From: Acetobacteraceae bacterium
Lineage (GTDB): Bacteria > Pseudomonadota > Alphaproteobacteria > Acetobacterales > Acetobacteraceae
NCBI GenBank assembly: GCA_022842185.1
Contig: JALHQB010000008.1
Span: forward strand, 1-64,000
Direction of reading: 5' to 3'
Length of the DNA: 64,000 nt
Both the position numbers and the translations under genes were made by a program. The notes beneath the pieces were generated by a model, which saw only the letters and a list, made by a program, of their open reading frames with translations, ran no database searches and was not told the DNA's origin. Positions 29,983 through 38,575 of the stretch are shown piece after piece (within the stretch, counting starts at the first letter, position 1; the number at the start of each line of letters is the position of its first letter).

Positions 29983-30899
29983 CGTCCGTTCTCCGTCGCC
30001 CCAAGCCGCACGCGGCCCAAGGTGAGGAGCAGCACCGTCGCCACCGCGATTACCAGGAACAGCCCGGTCGCCGCCGCTGACCCGAACCCCACATCCTGGA
30101 AATCCACCAGATGCTGACGCGCATAGACCGACATCGACGCCGTGGCCGCGCTGTTGCCGGTCAGCACATACATCAGGTCGAAGACGCGCAGCGCATCCAG
30201 AGCACGGAATATCACCGCGACCATCAGCGCCGGCCGGATCAGCGGCAGCGTGAGGCGGAAGAACCGACCGACCGGTCCGAGTCCGTCGATCTCCGCCGCC
30301 TCGTAGATCTCATCGGGCAGCAATTGCAGCGCCGCCAGGATCAACAGCGCCATGAACGGCGTCGTCTTCCACACATCCACCGCCACGACGGCCCACAAAG
30401 CGAGGTCCGGATCGGCCGTGAAGGCCAGGGGCCGGGCGATCAGGCCGAGCGCCAGCAGCGCCTCGTTCACCACGCCAACCTGGTCATGCAGCATCCAGCC
30501 CCACATCTGGGCCGAGACCACCGTCGGGATCGCCCAGGGGATCAACATCGCCGCGCGCAACAGCCCCCGCCCCCGCATGCGTTCGTTCAGCGCCAACGCG
30601 ATAATCAGGCCCAGGAGCGTCTCGATCGTCACGGATACCAGCGCAAAGACCACGGTGTTGCGCACCGCGTTCCACCAGTCGGGATCGCGGATCAGAAGAT
30701 TGTAGTTCGCCAGCCCGACAAAGGCCGGCGCCGCCGTGTCGTCCAGTCGCGCATCCGTCATCGAGAACATGATGGTCCGCCCGAGCGGCCATCCGGCGAC
30801 CAGCACCACCGCCACGACCATGGGCAGCAGGAAGAGCCACGCCGCGCGCCGTCGTTCCCGTTCCAAGCCCGAAAGCCCTGGTGCGGCCGGCGCTACCAT
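29979..30899 (-). CDS. Sugar ABC transporter permease, ThuF/MalF type
   Basis: The product is a 306-residue permease with six membrane segments and the EAA loop YEAAEIDGLGPVGRFFRLTLP around residues 215-235. It is the first permease of a carbohydrate uptake-1 system. It overlaps the binding-protein gene by seven bases and the second permease gene by four, so the three are translated as one unit. Sugar specificity rests on the ThuE-like binding protein next to it. Confidence 0.92.
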   Translation of the reverse strand: MVAPAAPGLSGLERERRRAAWLFLLPMVVAVVLVAGWPLGRTIMFSMTDARLDDTAAPAFVGLANYNLLIRDPDWWNAVRNTVVFALVSVTIETLLGLIIALALNERMRGRGLLRAAMLIPWAIPTVVSAQMWGWMLHDQVGVVNEALLALGLIARPLAFTADPDLALWAVVAVDVWKTTPFMALLILAALQLLPDEIYEAAEIDGLGPVGRFFRLTLPLIRPALMVAVIFRALDALRVFDLMYVLTGNSAATASMSVYARQHLVDFQDVGFGSAAATGLFLVIAVATVLLLTLGRVRLGATENGR

Positions 30900-32158
30900 G
30901 TGTCGCCCCGCCGCAGGCGAATGAGGCTACGATCGAGCCGGTCCAACACCTCGGCCGCCGTGCCACGCTCCGACAACACGGCATGGACGGCGTTCCAGAA
31001 CTGCGCGGAGACCTGATTGTACCGGCCCCTGGTCACGCTCGACGGCCGCGCGACCGCATTCTCGAAGGTCTCGCGCAATGTGCGAAAGAAGGGATTGGCG
31101 GCGAGGACCTGCGGGTCGTCATACAGGTCGCGGATGGTCGGGTTGAGTGCGCCGAGGATGGCGCGGCGCTTCTGTTCCGCGCGCGACGTCAGATACAGCA
31201 CCAATTCCACCGCCTCGGCAGGATGGCGGGAATAGCGCGAGACGGCGAGTTGTTCGCCGCCCAGCGTGCCGACGTGGCGCGCATCCTCGCCGGTGCCACG
31301 CGGCAGCAAGGCAACGCCGACGCGGCCGTGCACGGCGCTGTCGGCGGCATTCATCAGGGGCCAGGCATAGGGCCAGTTGCGCATGAAGACGGCATTGCCG
31401 GACTGGAACACGGCGCGCGCTTCTTCCTCGGCGTAATTCAGGACGCCCTGGGGCACGATGCCGCCGATCCACCCGGCCGCCTGCGTGAGGGCGGTGGCGG
31501 CGCGGGGATTGTCGATGGTGATCTGGCCATCCGGCGCGACGATGGTGCCACCGCCATGGCTTGCGACCCATTCCAGGGCATTGACTGTCAGCCCTTCATA
31601 GGCGCGGCCCTGGAAGACAAAGCCCCACATTCGGTCCTGTCCTGCGGCGCGCTCCGCATTCATGATGCGTTTCGCGGTCGCGCTCAGCGCCTCCCACGTC
31701 TCGGGGACTGGCAGCCCGTGCGCCTCCAGCAGGTCTCGACGGTAGTACAGCAGCCCCGCGTTGGTGAACCACGGCATGGCGACCAGCCTGCCATCCACCG
31801 TATTGTTCTCGATGTTCGCTGGAAACTGGGCGGCGCGCGACGTGGCGTCGAGCCGGTCCGTGAGGTCGAGCAGGTGGGCGGCCAGGATGCCGGGCCAGAT
31901 GACGTCGATCTGCAGGACGTCGATGTCCCCGGACCGCGCCGCCAGCAATTGCTGGTACAGCGCCAGCCGCTCCGTGCTGCCCGAGGGCGTGGAGACCATC
32001 GCAACGTGGTTCCCCGTCTCCCGCGCCCAGGCTTCGGCACCTTCGCGACAGAGTTGCGCTTCGATGCCCACGGAACCGCAGGACAAGGTCAGGGTGACGG
32101 CGGCTGAGGCCGGCTGTGCAAACAGGACGGTGCAAAGAAGCGCAAGAATCCTGTGCAT
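30893..32158 (-). CDS. ThuE-like sugar-binding protein of an ABC importer
   Basis: This periplasmic solute-binding protein (family 1) has 421 residues from the ATG at 32158. Residues 1-19 are a Sec signal (MHRILALLCTVLFAQPASA). The segment STERLALYQQLLAARSGDID, then LQIDVIWPGILAAHLLDL, is what I associate with trehalose-type ThuE proteins, so trehalose/maltose is the best guess. The start is set at 32158 because GGGAAGGGAG precedes it and the signal begins there; an upstream in-frame start at 32200 adds 14 residues. Imported trehalose could feed the TreS/GlgE operon in the same window. Confidence 0.88.
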   Translation of the reverse strand: MHRILALLCTVLFAQPASAAVTLTLSCGSVGIEAQLCREGAEAWARETGNHVAMVSTPSGSTERLALYQQLLAARSGDIDVLQIDVIWPGILAAHLLDLTDRLDATSRAAQFPANIENNTVDGRLVAMPWFTNAGLLYYRRDLLEAHGLPVPETWEALSATAKRIMNAERAAGQDRMWGFVFQGRAYEGLTVNALEWVASHGGGTIVAPDGQITIDNPRAATALTQAAGWIGGIVPQGVLNYAEEEARAVFQSGNAVFMRNWPYAWPLMNAADSAVHGRVGVALLPRGTGEDARHVGTLGGEQLAVSRYSRHPAEAVELVLYLTSRAEQKRRAILGALNPTIRDLYDDPQVLAANPFFRTLRETFENAVARPSSVTRGRYNQVSAQFWNAVHAVLSERGTAAEVLDRLDRSLIRLRRGDTW

Positions 32159-32328
32159 CCGCTCTCCCTTCCCGCGCGACCCGACGCGGGCGCAATGCAC
32201 CAGCTTTCAACCCGATGCGATTGCCTCAAACCTCGCACTCATCCGATACCGCCTCGGCGTTGCGCGGGTAGGTGCGATTTCGCGCCGCGTCCTTTATAAA
32301 CGCACCGGATTGTCGGGCCAATAAACCC

Positions 32329-32403
32329 TTACCGGAGGCCCAGGAAGCTCAGGATCGCAATCACAATAACCACTGCCCCTACAATATAGACGATGTTGTT
32401 CAT
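32329..32403 (-). CDS. 24-residue single-helix membrane peptide
   Basis: ATG at 32403 opens a 24-codon frame that begins MNNIVYIVGAVVIVIAIL and ends FLGLR, followed by TAA. It is one hydrophobic helix with a short polar head and a C-terminal arginine. AGGAGA lies eight bases upstream at good spacing. Very short peptides of this MNxIVYIVGxVVIVxAILxFxGLR pattern are, to my memory, widespread in alphaproteobacterial genomes, usually unannotated. Function unknown; a membrane-complex accessory peptide is one possibility. It lies alone between thuE and the patatin gene. Confidence 0.75.
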   Translation of the reverse strand: MNNIVYIVGAVVIVIAILSFLGLR

Positions 32404-32860
32404 TACCGCATTCTCCTATCCTGATGTCGCAGAGCATCCCTCCGCTGGCCTGCGGGCGATACACTGCGCGCCCGCCACGGAGCGAACATTCCGGTAATGC
32501 AGTTGGGCGGCGAGAGTTTCGCGCCCTGTGCGAATATCGTTGGGAGGAACTCGGGCCTGCACTGGTTCTGAAACGCAGACGCCGCCGCTGAGAATTGCTC
32601 GCATGCCGTCCCGGCGCGCCCTACGCAGGGCCATTTTCGGCGGACCAGGCCCGCCGCCGATCCCGCAATATTTGGCGCCTTCGGCGCCTCACCGTCGATC
32701 ATCCGGCAGGGCAAGAATGGGGTGGCGTGCCATGCATGCCTCAGTAAGAATTTAACCAAGCGGCATCGTACTGGCGCGAACACGGCTGGTTGGTCAGGGT
32801 GGACGCGCCAGGCTCGACCAAACCATGATTTCCAGCATCTTTCCCCTGGTGGAGTGAACG
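32404..32860. other. Intergenic region upstream of patatin-like gene
   Basis: These 457 bases separate the divergent 24-aa gene and the patatin-like gene. I see no convincing gene. A perfect small hairpin, GGCGCC-TTC-GGCGCC, lies at 32674-32688 with no T-run. Promoters for both neighbours should be here but no clear motif stood out. Confidence 0.5.
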
Positions 32861-34090
32861 ATGTCTCGATTGCAATCGACAGCGAACCCTGGCTCGTCGC
32901 GGCGGCGCGCACTGCTGAGCGTGGCCGCGAGTGGTTTGCTCGCCCTGCCAGCCTGTTCCTTCCCCGAGCGGCTTGCGGCTGTGCCGCGCGGCCGCACCGG
33001 TGCGGTTTCCCTGGTCGGCGTGCCGAATGAGCGCTTCTTTCCCATGGAGGCTGCCGGGCAGGCGGGTCTGCAACAGGAGTTCCACGCCGCTGCGGCGCGC
33101 CAGATGGCGATACGCGGCGTGTCGGCCAATACCGCGATGCAGCATCTCGATCTGCTCGGCATCTCCGGCGGCGGTGAGAATGGCGCCTTCGGTGCAGGAG
33201 TCCTGAACGGCTGGTCGGAGCGTGGCGATCGGCCATCGTTCTTTCTGGTGACGGGGATCAGCACCGGCGCCCTGACCGCGCCATTTGCGTTTCTGGGCAG
33301 TGCCCATGATGCCGATCTGAAAAGCGTCTTCACCGACATCACACTCGCCGACGTGATCGTGCAACGCGGCGTGACCGCGGCGATCTGGGACGACGGCATG
33401 GCGGACAACAGCCCGCTGTTCCGCACCATTTCGCGCTACATCGACGATGCCCTGCTCGCGGAGATTGCCCGCGCCTATGACAGCGGGCGGCTGCTCCTGA
33501 TCGGCACGTCCAATCTCGATGCCCAGATGCCGGTGATTTGGAACATCGGTGCAATCGCAAAAAGCGGACATCCCAGGGCGCTAGAGACGGTTCGCAAGGT
33601 GCTGCTGGCATCCTCCGCGATCCCGGGCGCGTTCGCCCCGGTCTTGTTCGATGTGACCCTGGATGGCCAGCCGTTCCAGGAATTGCATGTGGATGGCGGC
33701 GCCTTCGCGCAGGTTTTTCTCTACCCCGCCAGCGTCGGGCAATTCCGCCGGGCGCGCCTGGCGCGAGGGTTGCCGGTTGCTCCAGCGCGGGCCTGGGTGA
33801 TCCGCAACGGGCGGCTGGACCCTGAATGGGCTTCCGTGGACCGGCGAACGATTGGCATCGCCGGCCGCGCCGTCTCTGCGATGATCGCCTCGGCCGGCGT
33901 CAATGACGTCTGGAGGATCTACACCGCCACGGAGCGCGACCGGGTGGATTTCAACCTGGCCTTCATCGGTCGCGGCTTTACCGTCGTGTATGATGAACCC
34001 TTCGCGCAATCCTACATGCGCCCGCTTTTCGACTATGGACGGGACCGCGCGCTGCGCGGGGATGCCTGGGTGAAGAGCCCCCCGGCCTGA
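32861..34090 (+). CDS. Patatin-like phospholipase, predicted lipoprotein
   Basis: This 409-residue serine hydrolase of the patatin fold acts on lipid acyl esters. The N-terminus has an arginine cluster (SSRRR), a hydrophobic stretch and a lipobox LPAC, giving lipidated C32. The oxyanion loop is GISGGGENGAFG (100-111), the nucleophile elbow is GISTG with S134, and the catalytic aspartate D278 lies in VDGG. The Ser-Asp dyad is complete. AGTGGAG-type Shine-Dalgarno bases precede the ATG. It is a single gene flanked by convergent and divergent neighbours. The membrane it is anchored in and its substrate are unknown. Confidence 0.9.
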   Translation: MSRLQSTANPGSSRRRALLSVAASGLLALPACSFPERLAAVPRGRTGAVSLVGVPNERFFPMEAAGQAGLQQEFHAAAARQMAIRGVSANTAMQHLDLLGISGGGENGAFGAGVLNGWSERGDRPSFFLVTGISTGALTAPFAFLGSAHDADLKSVFTDITLADVIVQRGVTAAIWDDGMADNSPLFRTISRYIDDALLAEIARAYDSGRLLLIGTSNLDAQMPVIWNIGAIAKSGHPRALETVRKVLLASSAIPGAFAPVLFDVTLDGQPFQELHVDGGAFAQVFLYPASVGQFRRARLARGLPVAPARAWVIRNGRLDPEWASVDRRTIGIAGRAVSAMIASAGVNDVWRIYTATERDRVDFNLAFIGRGFTVVYDEPFAQSYMRPLFDYGRDRALRGDAWVKSPPA

Positions 34091-34137
34091 ACGGTGCGCA
34101 GGGCTGCTTCAAAGGATGGGCAGGCGGGTCTTCCTTG

Positions 34138-34722
34138 TCAGTTCCTTCCGCGCTGGCGTTGGTCCTGCGCGCTGCCCCAGCCGCCCCGCTGGACGCGCCG
34201 CCGGACTACGTCCACCCGCAGCCCTACGGGATCGCCCAGCATAGCGACCAGCGCTGCGAGATGCGCCTCCTCGACGCCGATCCCGGTGGCGCTGCCCCGC
34301 GCATTGAGCGTCGTGCCATGCAGCAGGACGGGCCGGTCCCCGGCGCTAGGCAGGAGCACCAGCGCCTGCGACCCGAGCGCATCCCGCAATAGGTTCGCGA
34401 GCCGCGCATCACCTGTGCCCAGCGGGTCGTCCGCGCCGAGGTCCACCGCAGCAGCGACACGGTAGGAGCCGCTGCCGGGCAGCGGCGCGGAAACGACCTT
34501 CATGCCCTGAGGCGGGTCCCAGGTCGCCCAACAGGGGCCGAACGCAATGCCATCGCCGCGCCACAGCGTGACGCGGGGCTCGTCCTGCCCTTGGGCTGGG
34601 CTGATGACCAGGCGCGTGTCCTCGGACTGCACCCAGCCGGGATCGCGCATGCCGCGCAGGCGGCGGAACGCCATCAGGGTGCAGGCGGCGCCGCCCAGGA
34701 GGAACAGGATGCCAAGGATCAT
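34138..34722 (-). CDS. Unknown membrane-anchored protein (194 aa)
   Basis: A short N-terminal helix (ILGILFLLGGAACTLMAF, residues 2-19) is followed by a soluble domain of about 170 residues without a motif I recognise and a basic Gln/Arg-rich tail. It is the last gene of the minus-strand operon that begins with the two amidoligase-like genes. Its ATG overlaps the previous stop by four bases, so it is coupled to that gene and probably works with it. Confidence 0.7.
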   Translation of the reverse strand: MILGILFLLGGAACTLMAFRRLRGMRDPGWVQSEDTRLVISPAQGQDEPRVTLWRGDGIAFGPCWATWDPPQGMKVVSAPLPGSGSYRVAAAVDLGADDPLGTGDARLANLLRDALGSQALVLLPSAGDRPVLLHGTTLNARGSATGIGVEEAHLAALVAMLGDPVGLRVDVVRRRVQRGGWGSAQDQRQRGRN

Positions 34723-35069
34723 TTCGGCGCCGCCGGGGGCTTGTCGGTGGGCGGCGAACCGGTTTGCGTCGTCTGGGACGACCGGGGCGTTTGCGGCAGG
34801 GCCGGCAGCGCCGGTATCTGGCGCAGCCGTTCGGCGGCCTCGATCCGCACGCGCAGAATCGGGGCTGGCACGCCGTTGCCGGTCGGTGCCCAGTAGCGCA
34901 CGCCGCCTACCGGTGGCGGATTGCTGGCGGCCAGGGCTGCGGCATCAACAAAGGCGCGGTCCGTCGCCGCGCGGTTCCACCGACCCGTCGCCACCAGCAG
35001 ACCGCCCAGGAACACCAAGGCGGCACCGGCAACAAGGTAGAGCCGGATGCGGGGCAGGATGGTGGTCAT
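34719..35069 (-). CDS. Unknown membrane-anchored protein (116 aa)
   Basis: One N-terminal helix (about 10-28, LYLVAGAALVFLGGLLVA) leads into a short soluble region and a Pro/Thr/Ser-rich tail ending KPPAAPK. I do not recognise the family. It overlaps both neighbours by four bases (ATGA-type), so all three unknown genes are translationally coupled. A single-pass periplasm-facing protein is the simplest prediction. Confidence 0.7.
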   Translation of the reverse strand: MTTILPRIRLYLVAGAALVFLGGLLVATGRWNRAATDRAFVDAAALAASNPPPVGGVRYWAPTGNGVPAPILRVRIEAAERLRQIPALPALPQTPRSSQTTQTGSPPTDKPPAAPK

Positions 35070-35683
35070 GATGCGCCGCCCCTGTGCTGTGCGGGATGTG
35101 CCAGTCGCCGGGACAAATCCTCCGCCGCATCCGTTGCCGCGGCGTCTCCGGCGGCGAGCGCTCCGATCAGTCTAGGCAGGTCGCGCGCCAGGGCGCCGCG
35201 CGCTTCGCCTTCGGGCACGCCGGTCCCGGCCAGCGCCAACGCCACCATGCGCTGGCGTGGCGCCATGCGTTCCGCCGCGGCCGCGAGTTCGGCGAGCAGC
35301 ACCGGCAGCACGGCTGCCTGCAAGGCGTCCCTCAAAGGCGGGGGCAACGCTTCGGGTGCGGTCAGGCGCGGTGCCTCCTTGGGTGTGTCGCCGACGACAA
35401 TGCGGCCCTCCAAGGCCCGCCCCCGCGCGCCGCCCAGCATGAAGCCGGCCAACGCGGCTACGATCGGCACTGCCGAGAGGGCAAGCCAGTATGCGGCGCC
35501 GCGGGGTGTCACCAGCGCGCCGACCGCCGCAAAGCCGATGCCGGAAAACAGCAGCATCAGGACCACGCGGCGTTGCCAATCCCCGAACAGCAACGCCGCG
35601 TCCGAAGCCGGTGCCGCGACGGCGATGGCCGCGCGTGCTTGCCCGCGCCGTGTTGTCCGCTTCTCGCGCCTTGCGGATGCCAT
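35066..35683 (-). CDS. Unknown membrane protein (205 aa)
   Basis: A basic N-terminus (KRTTRRGQAR) and two hydrophobic segments (about 38-57 and 64-86) form a membrane hairpin. Then comes an alanine-rich helical soluble domain (about 110-205). I do not recognise a family. The ATG lies three bases after the DUF1190 stop and its own stop overlaps the next gene. Position and coupling place it in the same complex or process as the DUF1190/DUF350/amidoligase genes. Confidence 0.7.
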   Translation of the reverse strand: MASARREKRTTRRGQARAAIAVAAPASDAALLFGDWQRRVVLMLLFSGIGFAAVGALVTPRGAAYWLALSAVPIVAALAGFMLGGARGRALEGRIVVGDTPKEAPRLTAPEALPPPLRDALQAAVLPVLLAELAAAAERMAPRQRMVALALAGTGVPEGEARGALARDLPRLIGALAAGDAAATDAAEDLSRRLAHPAQHRGGAS

Positions 35684-35686
35684 TGC

Positions 35687-36733
35687 TCAGCCCCCCGACG
35701 AATAGGCGCGGCCAGTCGAGCCGAAGCCTGCGCGGGAGATCGTCGATGTGGGGCGGGAGATCGTCGTTCCCGACACGCGCGACCCGCTGGAATATCCCCC
35801 CATGCGGTTCGCGGCGTCGAGGCGTCGGGAGCGACTGTCCCAGGCCCGCAGCGGGCCGGTGCCCACGGCCGGTCGATACGCGGCGGTGGGCCGCCGATCC
35901 GCGGTCCAGGTCCAGCCCTGGTAGCGCGGCCCGATCCCGCCGGCGTAGTTCTGCCGGTAGCCGGCATTGTAGCCGATCCACCAGGGCACCCGCGATCCGG
36001 TGCCGCCCGCAGTGCCTGTCCCGGATGTGCCCTGCTGCTGCGGTACGGTGCCGTCGGCCACCGTCATCGTCAGTGCGCTTTCGGGCAGATCGACCTCGAC
36101 GCAATGCGTCCAGGTCGCGCGACAGGATTCCTGGGTCGCGAAGCGGTTGGGCAGCGCGATGTCGGTGCTCTCGCAGCGCTGCCATTCGGCGGAACAGGTC
36201 GCCTGGTCGGGATAGATCGGGGCGAGCCGAAGATAGGCATAGTTCAGTGCCGCTGGCGTCTGCGCCCCGGCGGCGGGCAGGTCCGGTGCCTGGACGGCAC
36301 GCGGTGCGGACTGGGAGGCCATGGCGCCGCCGGTCGGTACCGTCGGTTCGGGCAGCGCCCAGAAGCGCGCCGAATTGTCCTGCACCACCGGCTGCATGAC
36401 GCGCTGATCCTCGGGCGCGCGGGCCCATCCGGCGAGCGCGGGACGCCAGTTCGGCGGCGTGGCGGCGAGGGTCTCGCCCTCGCAGGCGCCACGGCCGAAC
36501 AGCGTCTCGCAGGCCGTGACGGTGACGAACTGCGGGCGCGCGGAGCCGTGTTCCTGCGCGACCACCTGTTCGAGCAGGTCGCAGCGTGCAGGGTCTTCGC
36601 CGAGGCGGCGATGCGCCTCGCGGCAGGCATCGAGCCGGGCCTCGGTCTGGCCGGGCAGGTCGGGTGGCGGTGCCTCGTCGCACCCCGCCGCGCCGAGGCC
36701 GAGCGTGACGAGCGCGGCGGCGCGCACGGTCAT
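35687..36733 (-). CDS. DUF1190 (YgiB/YjfM-like) lipoprotein
   Basis: The product has 348 residues, longer than E. coli YgiB (about 220). The N-terminus is a short lipoprotein signal with a GAAGC lipobox (C18). Several Cys-containing segments follow, and a Gly/Ser/Arg/Tyr-rich tail ends FGSTGRAYSSGG, much like the end of YgiB. The start is uncertain: ATG at 36733, or ATG at 36784, which adds a basic stretch (QRRRS) ahead of the hydrophobic core. In E. coli DUF1190 genes lie beside DUF350 and glutathionylspermidine-synthase-like genes (yjfL-yjfM-yjfC and ygiB-ygiC), as here. Confidence 0.85.
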   Translation of the reverse strand: MTVRAAALVTLGLGAAGCDEAPPPDLPGQTEARLDACREAHRRLGEDPARCDLLEQVVAQEHGSARPQFVTVTACETLFGRGACEGETLAATPPNWRPALAGWARAPEDQRVMQPVVQDNSARFWALPEPTVPTGGAMASQSAPRAVQAPDLPAAGAQTPAALNYAYLRLAPIYPDQATCSAEWQRCESTDIALPNRFATQESCRATWTHCVEVDLPESALTMTVADGTVPQQQGTSGTGTAGGTGSRVPWWIGYNAGYRQNYAGGIGPRYQGWTWTADRRPTAAYRPAVGTGPLRAWDSRSRRLDAANRMGGYSSGSRVSGTTISRPTSTISRAGFGSTGRAYSSGG

Positions 36734-36929
36734 GGAGCGCCGGCGTTGGGATCGGGGCGCCTCGGGCAGCCCGGCACTTGGCATCGGGCCAGCGGCGCAA
36801 GGCGCGACGGTGCCTGGACGATCCGTTCCGCGGGGTGCGCCGGCGCAGGCCAAGTCCGCGGATGCGGACCGCCCGGCTTTGAAAGGACCGACAACCACCA
36901 CGGATAAGGCCCCTGGCTCGTCGTCCGGG

Positions 36930-37355
36930 TCAGCCCGACATGACGGCATTGTTAAGGATCCCGGCACCGATCTGGATGAAGGCGATGAAGACCGCGGCGC
37001 CGCCCACTTCATCGGCCTCGATTTCCTGCTTGAGCCTGCCTTCCAACAGCGTGGTGAGCACCAGGTGGACGACGAGCTGCACGGCGATGGCGACGACGCA
37101 CCAGACGATCTGGTCGAGCGGCCCGGCCGCCGAGCGCGCCACCGCCGCGATCGGCAGCACCATGCCGATCGCCTTGCCGCCGAGCGCCAGGGCGCAGGGC
37201 AGGTTGCCGGCGCGCAGCAGCGCAAGTTCCCGGTGGGGCGTGATCAACGACACCACGACGAGCCCGCCGATCCAAAACACCAGGCCCAGCGAAAAGGCGA
37301 CCAGGAAGCTGAGGAGGGTCGAGGGGAAGTAGGCGAGGATCTCGGCGGCGGTCAT
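36930..37355 (-). CDS. DUF350 (YjfL-like) membrane protein
   Basis: This is a 141-residue protein with four hydrophobic segments. The first is LLSFLVAFSLGLVFWIGGLVVV; later helices include AIAVQLVVHLVLTTLL and a C-terminal GGAAVFIAFIQIGAGILNNA. That internally similar helix-pair pattern is the DUF350/YjfL signature. Function is unknown in the family. It sits between the amidoligase-like genes and the DUF1190 gene, the neighbourhood seen in the E. coli yjf operon. Confidence 0.88.
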   Translation of the reverse strand: MTAAEILAYFPSTLLSFLVAFSLGLVFWIGGLVVVSLITPHRELALLRAGNLPCALALGGKAIGMVLPIAAVARSAAGPLDQIVWCVVAIAVQLVVHLVLTTLLEGRLKQEIEADEVGGAAVFIAFIQIGAGILNNAVMSG

Positions 37356-37379
37356 GCGGGGTGTCCAGGTCTTGGCGCG

Positions 37380-38573
37380 TCAGCCGCGCAGGATGTGGGG
37401 CACGAAACGCGCCGCCGGGCCGGTGACCGGCCCGCGCGATTCACGGAAGGAAAGGCCGGCCGGCTGGCCGCCCACCATCCAGACCGACGCGGCGCAATGC
37501 ACCGGTCCGCGTGGGGAGGTGAAGACCGGCAGCGGGCAATGGGCCTGGAACAGCAGGGGGCCGACTTCGTCTTCCGGCACCGTGCCGACGGCCTGGCCTG
37601 GCACGAACACATGCTCCCCATCCCAGCCGCGGCGCGGCTTGGCCACCAGTTCGCCTTGCGGCGGTCGGTCGAGGAAGGTCGGAAGCAGGTTCGCCGTGCC
37701 GGGGAACATGTGCCACAGCAGCGCCATCATGGTCTTGTCGGCCAGCAGCCGCACCCAGGCGCCGGGATAGATGCGGGTGCGGGATTGGGGGAGGACCTCG
37801 ATGTTCGGCTCCTCCTCCATCCAGTCCCAGGGATAGATTTTCACCAGGGCATCGATGGGTTCGTCGCGGTCATCGGTGAAACGCTGGGCATCGAGATCCC
37901 AGCCGACCTGCCCGATCGAACAGATGCGCGCGGCGAGGTTCGTCTTGGCCGCGATCTCGGCGAGGAATTCGGCATCGAAGCGTTCGGTCGTGTCGGCCGA
38001 TCGGCCATCCGGCCCGGTGTCGCCGCCGCAGGCGATGGTGAAACGCGCAGGCAGGCCCATGCGCGGGATGTGATCGGACAGTTTTTCGTAGAGCAGGTTC
38101 TCCTGCGAATCCCCGCTGCGGCCGGACACCGAATGCCAGGATTCGAACCATTCCCACTGGACGAAGGACGCCTCGGCGAGGCCGAAGGGTGAGTCCGCCT
38201 CGTAGTCCAGCAGCATGGGCGTGCCGTCGGGCGCGAAGGAGAAATCCATCCGCCCGTAGAGCGGCGCGTCCTTGGCCCGCCAGGATTGCGCGATGGCGGC
38301 CTGCATGGCCTGGCTGCGAATGCCGAAATAGGCGTAGTCGCCGCTGGAGACGAGTTCCTCCACCGCCTGGTAACAACGCTTCTGCACGCCGGTGGCGGCG
38401 GCGAGCAGCGCCTCGGCGGCGGTGGCATCGATGACATAGGCGGCGTCGGTGACCCACCACGGTTCGCCATCGCCATTCGGGGCATCGAGCCCGAGTTCCC
38501 GCAGCCTGGCGACGAACAATGAGGGCGTCTGCAGCGCTTCGCGTCGGAAGGGTGGCGTGGGGATGGCCGCCAC
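37380..38573 (-). CDS. Glutathionylspermidine-synthase-like ATP-grasp protein (copy 1, altered motif)
   Basis: This 397-residue protein of the YgiC/YjfC family has the amidoligase domain of glutathionylspermidine synthase without the N-terminal amidase. The metal/ATP motif is partly altered: R108 and D110 are present (YGRMDF), but the following strand reads LLDYEAD (D123, E125) where the family and copy 2 have an E-x-N pair. C-terminal PRRGWDGEHVFV is the usual nucleotide-loop region. It starts at a GTG two bases after the stop of copy 2. A peptide- or polyamine-ligating activity is inferred; the true substrate of this subfamily is not established. Confidence 0.88.
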   Translation of the reverse strand: MAAIPTPPFRREALQTPSLFVARLRELGLDAPNGDGEPWWVTDAAYVIDATAAEALLAAATGVQKRCYQAVEELVSSGDYAYFGIRSQAMQAAIAQSWRAKDAPLYGRMDFSFAPDGTPMLLDYEADSPFGLAEASFVQWEWFESWHSVSGRSGDSQENLLYEKLSDHIPRMGLPARFTIACGGDTGPDGRSADTTERFDAEFLAEIAAKTNLAARICSIGQVGWDLDAQRFTDDRDEPIDALVKIYPWDWMEEEPNIEVLPQSRTRIYPGAWVRLLADKTMMALLWHMFPGTANLLPTFLDRPPQGELVAKPRRGWDGEHVFVPGQAVGTVPEDEVGPLLFQAHCPLPVFTSPRGPVHCAASVWMVGGQPAGLSFRESRGPVTGPAARFVPHILRG

Positions 38574-38575
38574 CT

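Noticed and set aside
32674..32688. GGCGCC-TTC-GGCGCC hairpin
   Set aside because: Only a 6-bp stem, no T-run and not close to any gene end; chance occurrence is likely in GC-rich DNA.
35084..36907. Plus-strand open frame of about 600 codons across the DUF1190 operon
   Set aside because: It crosses several minus-strand genes with tight overlaps and has low-complexity Arg/Gly-rich translation.
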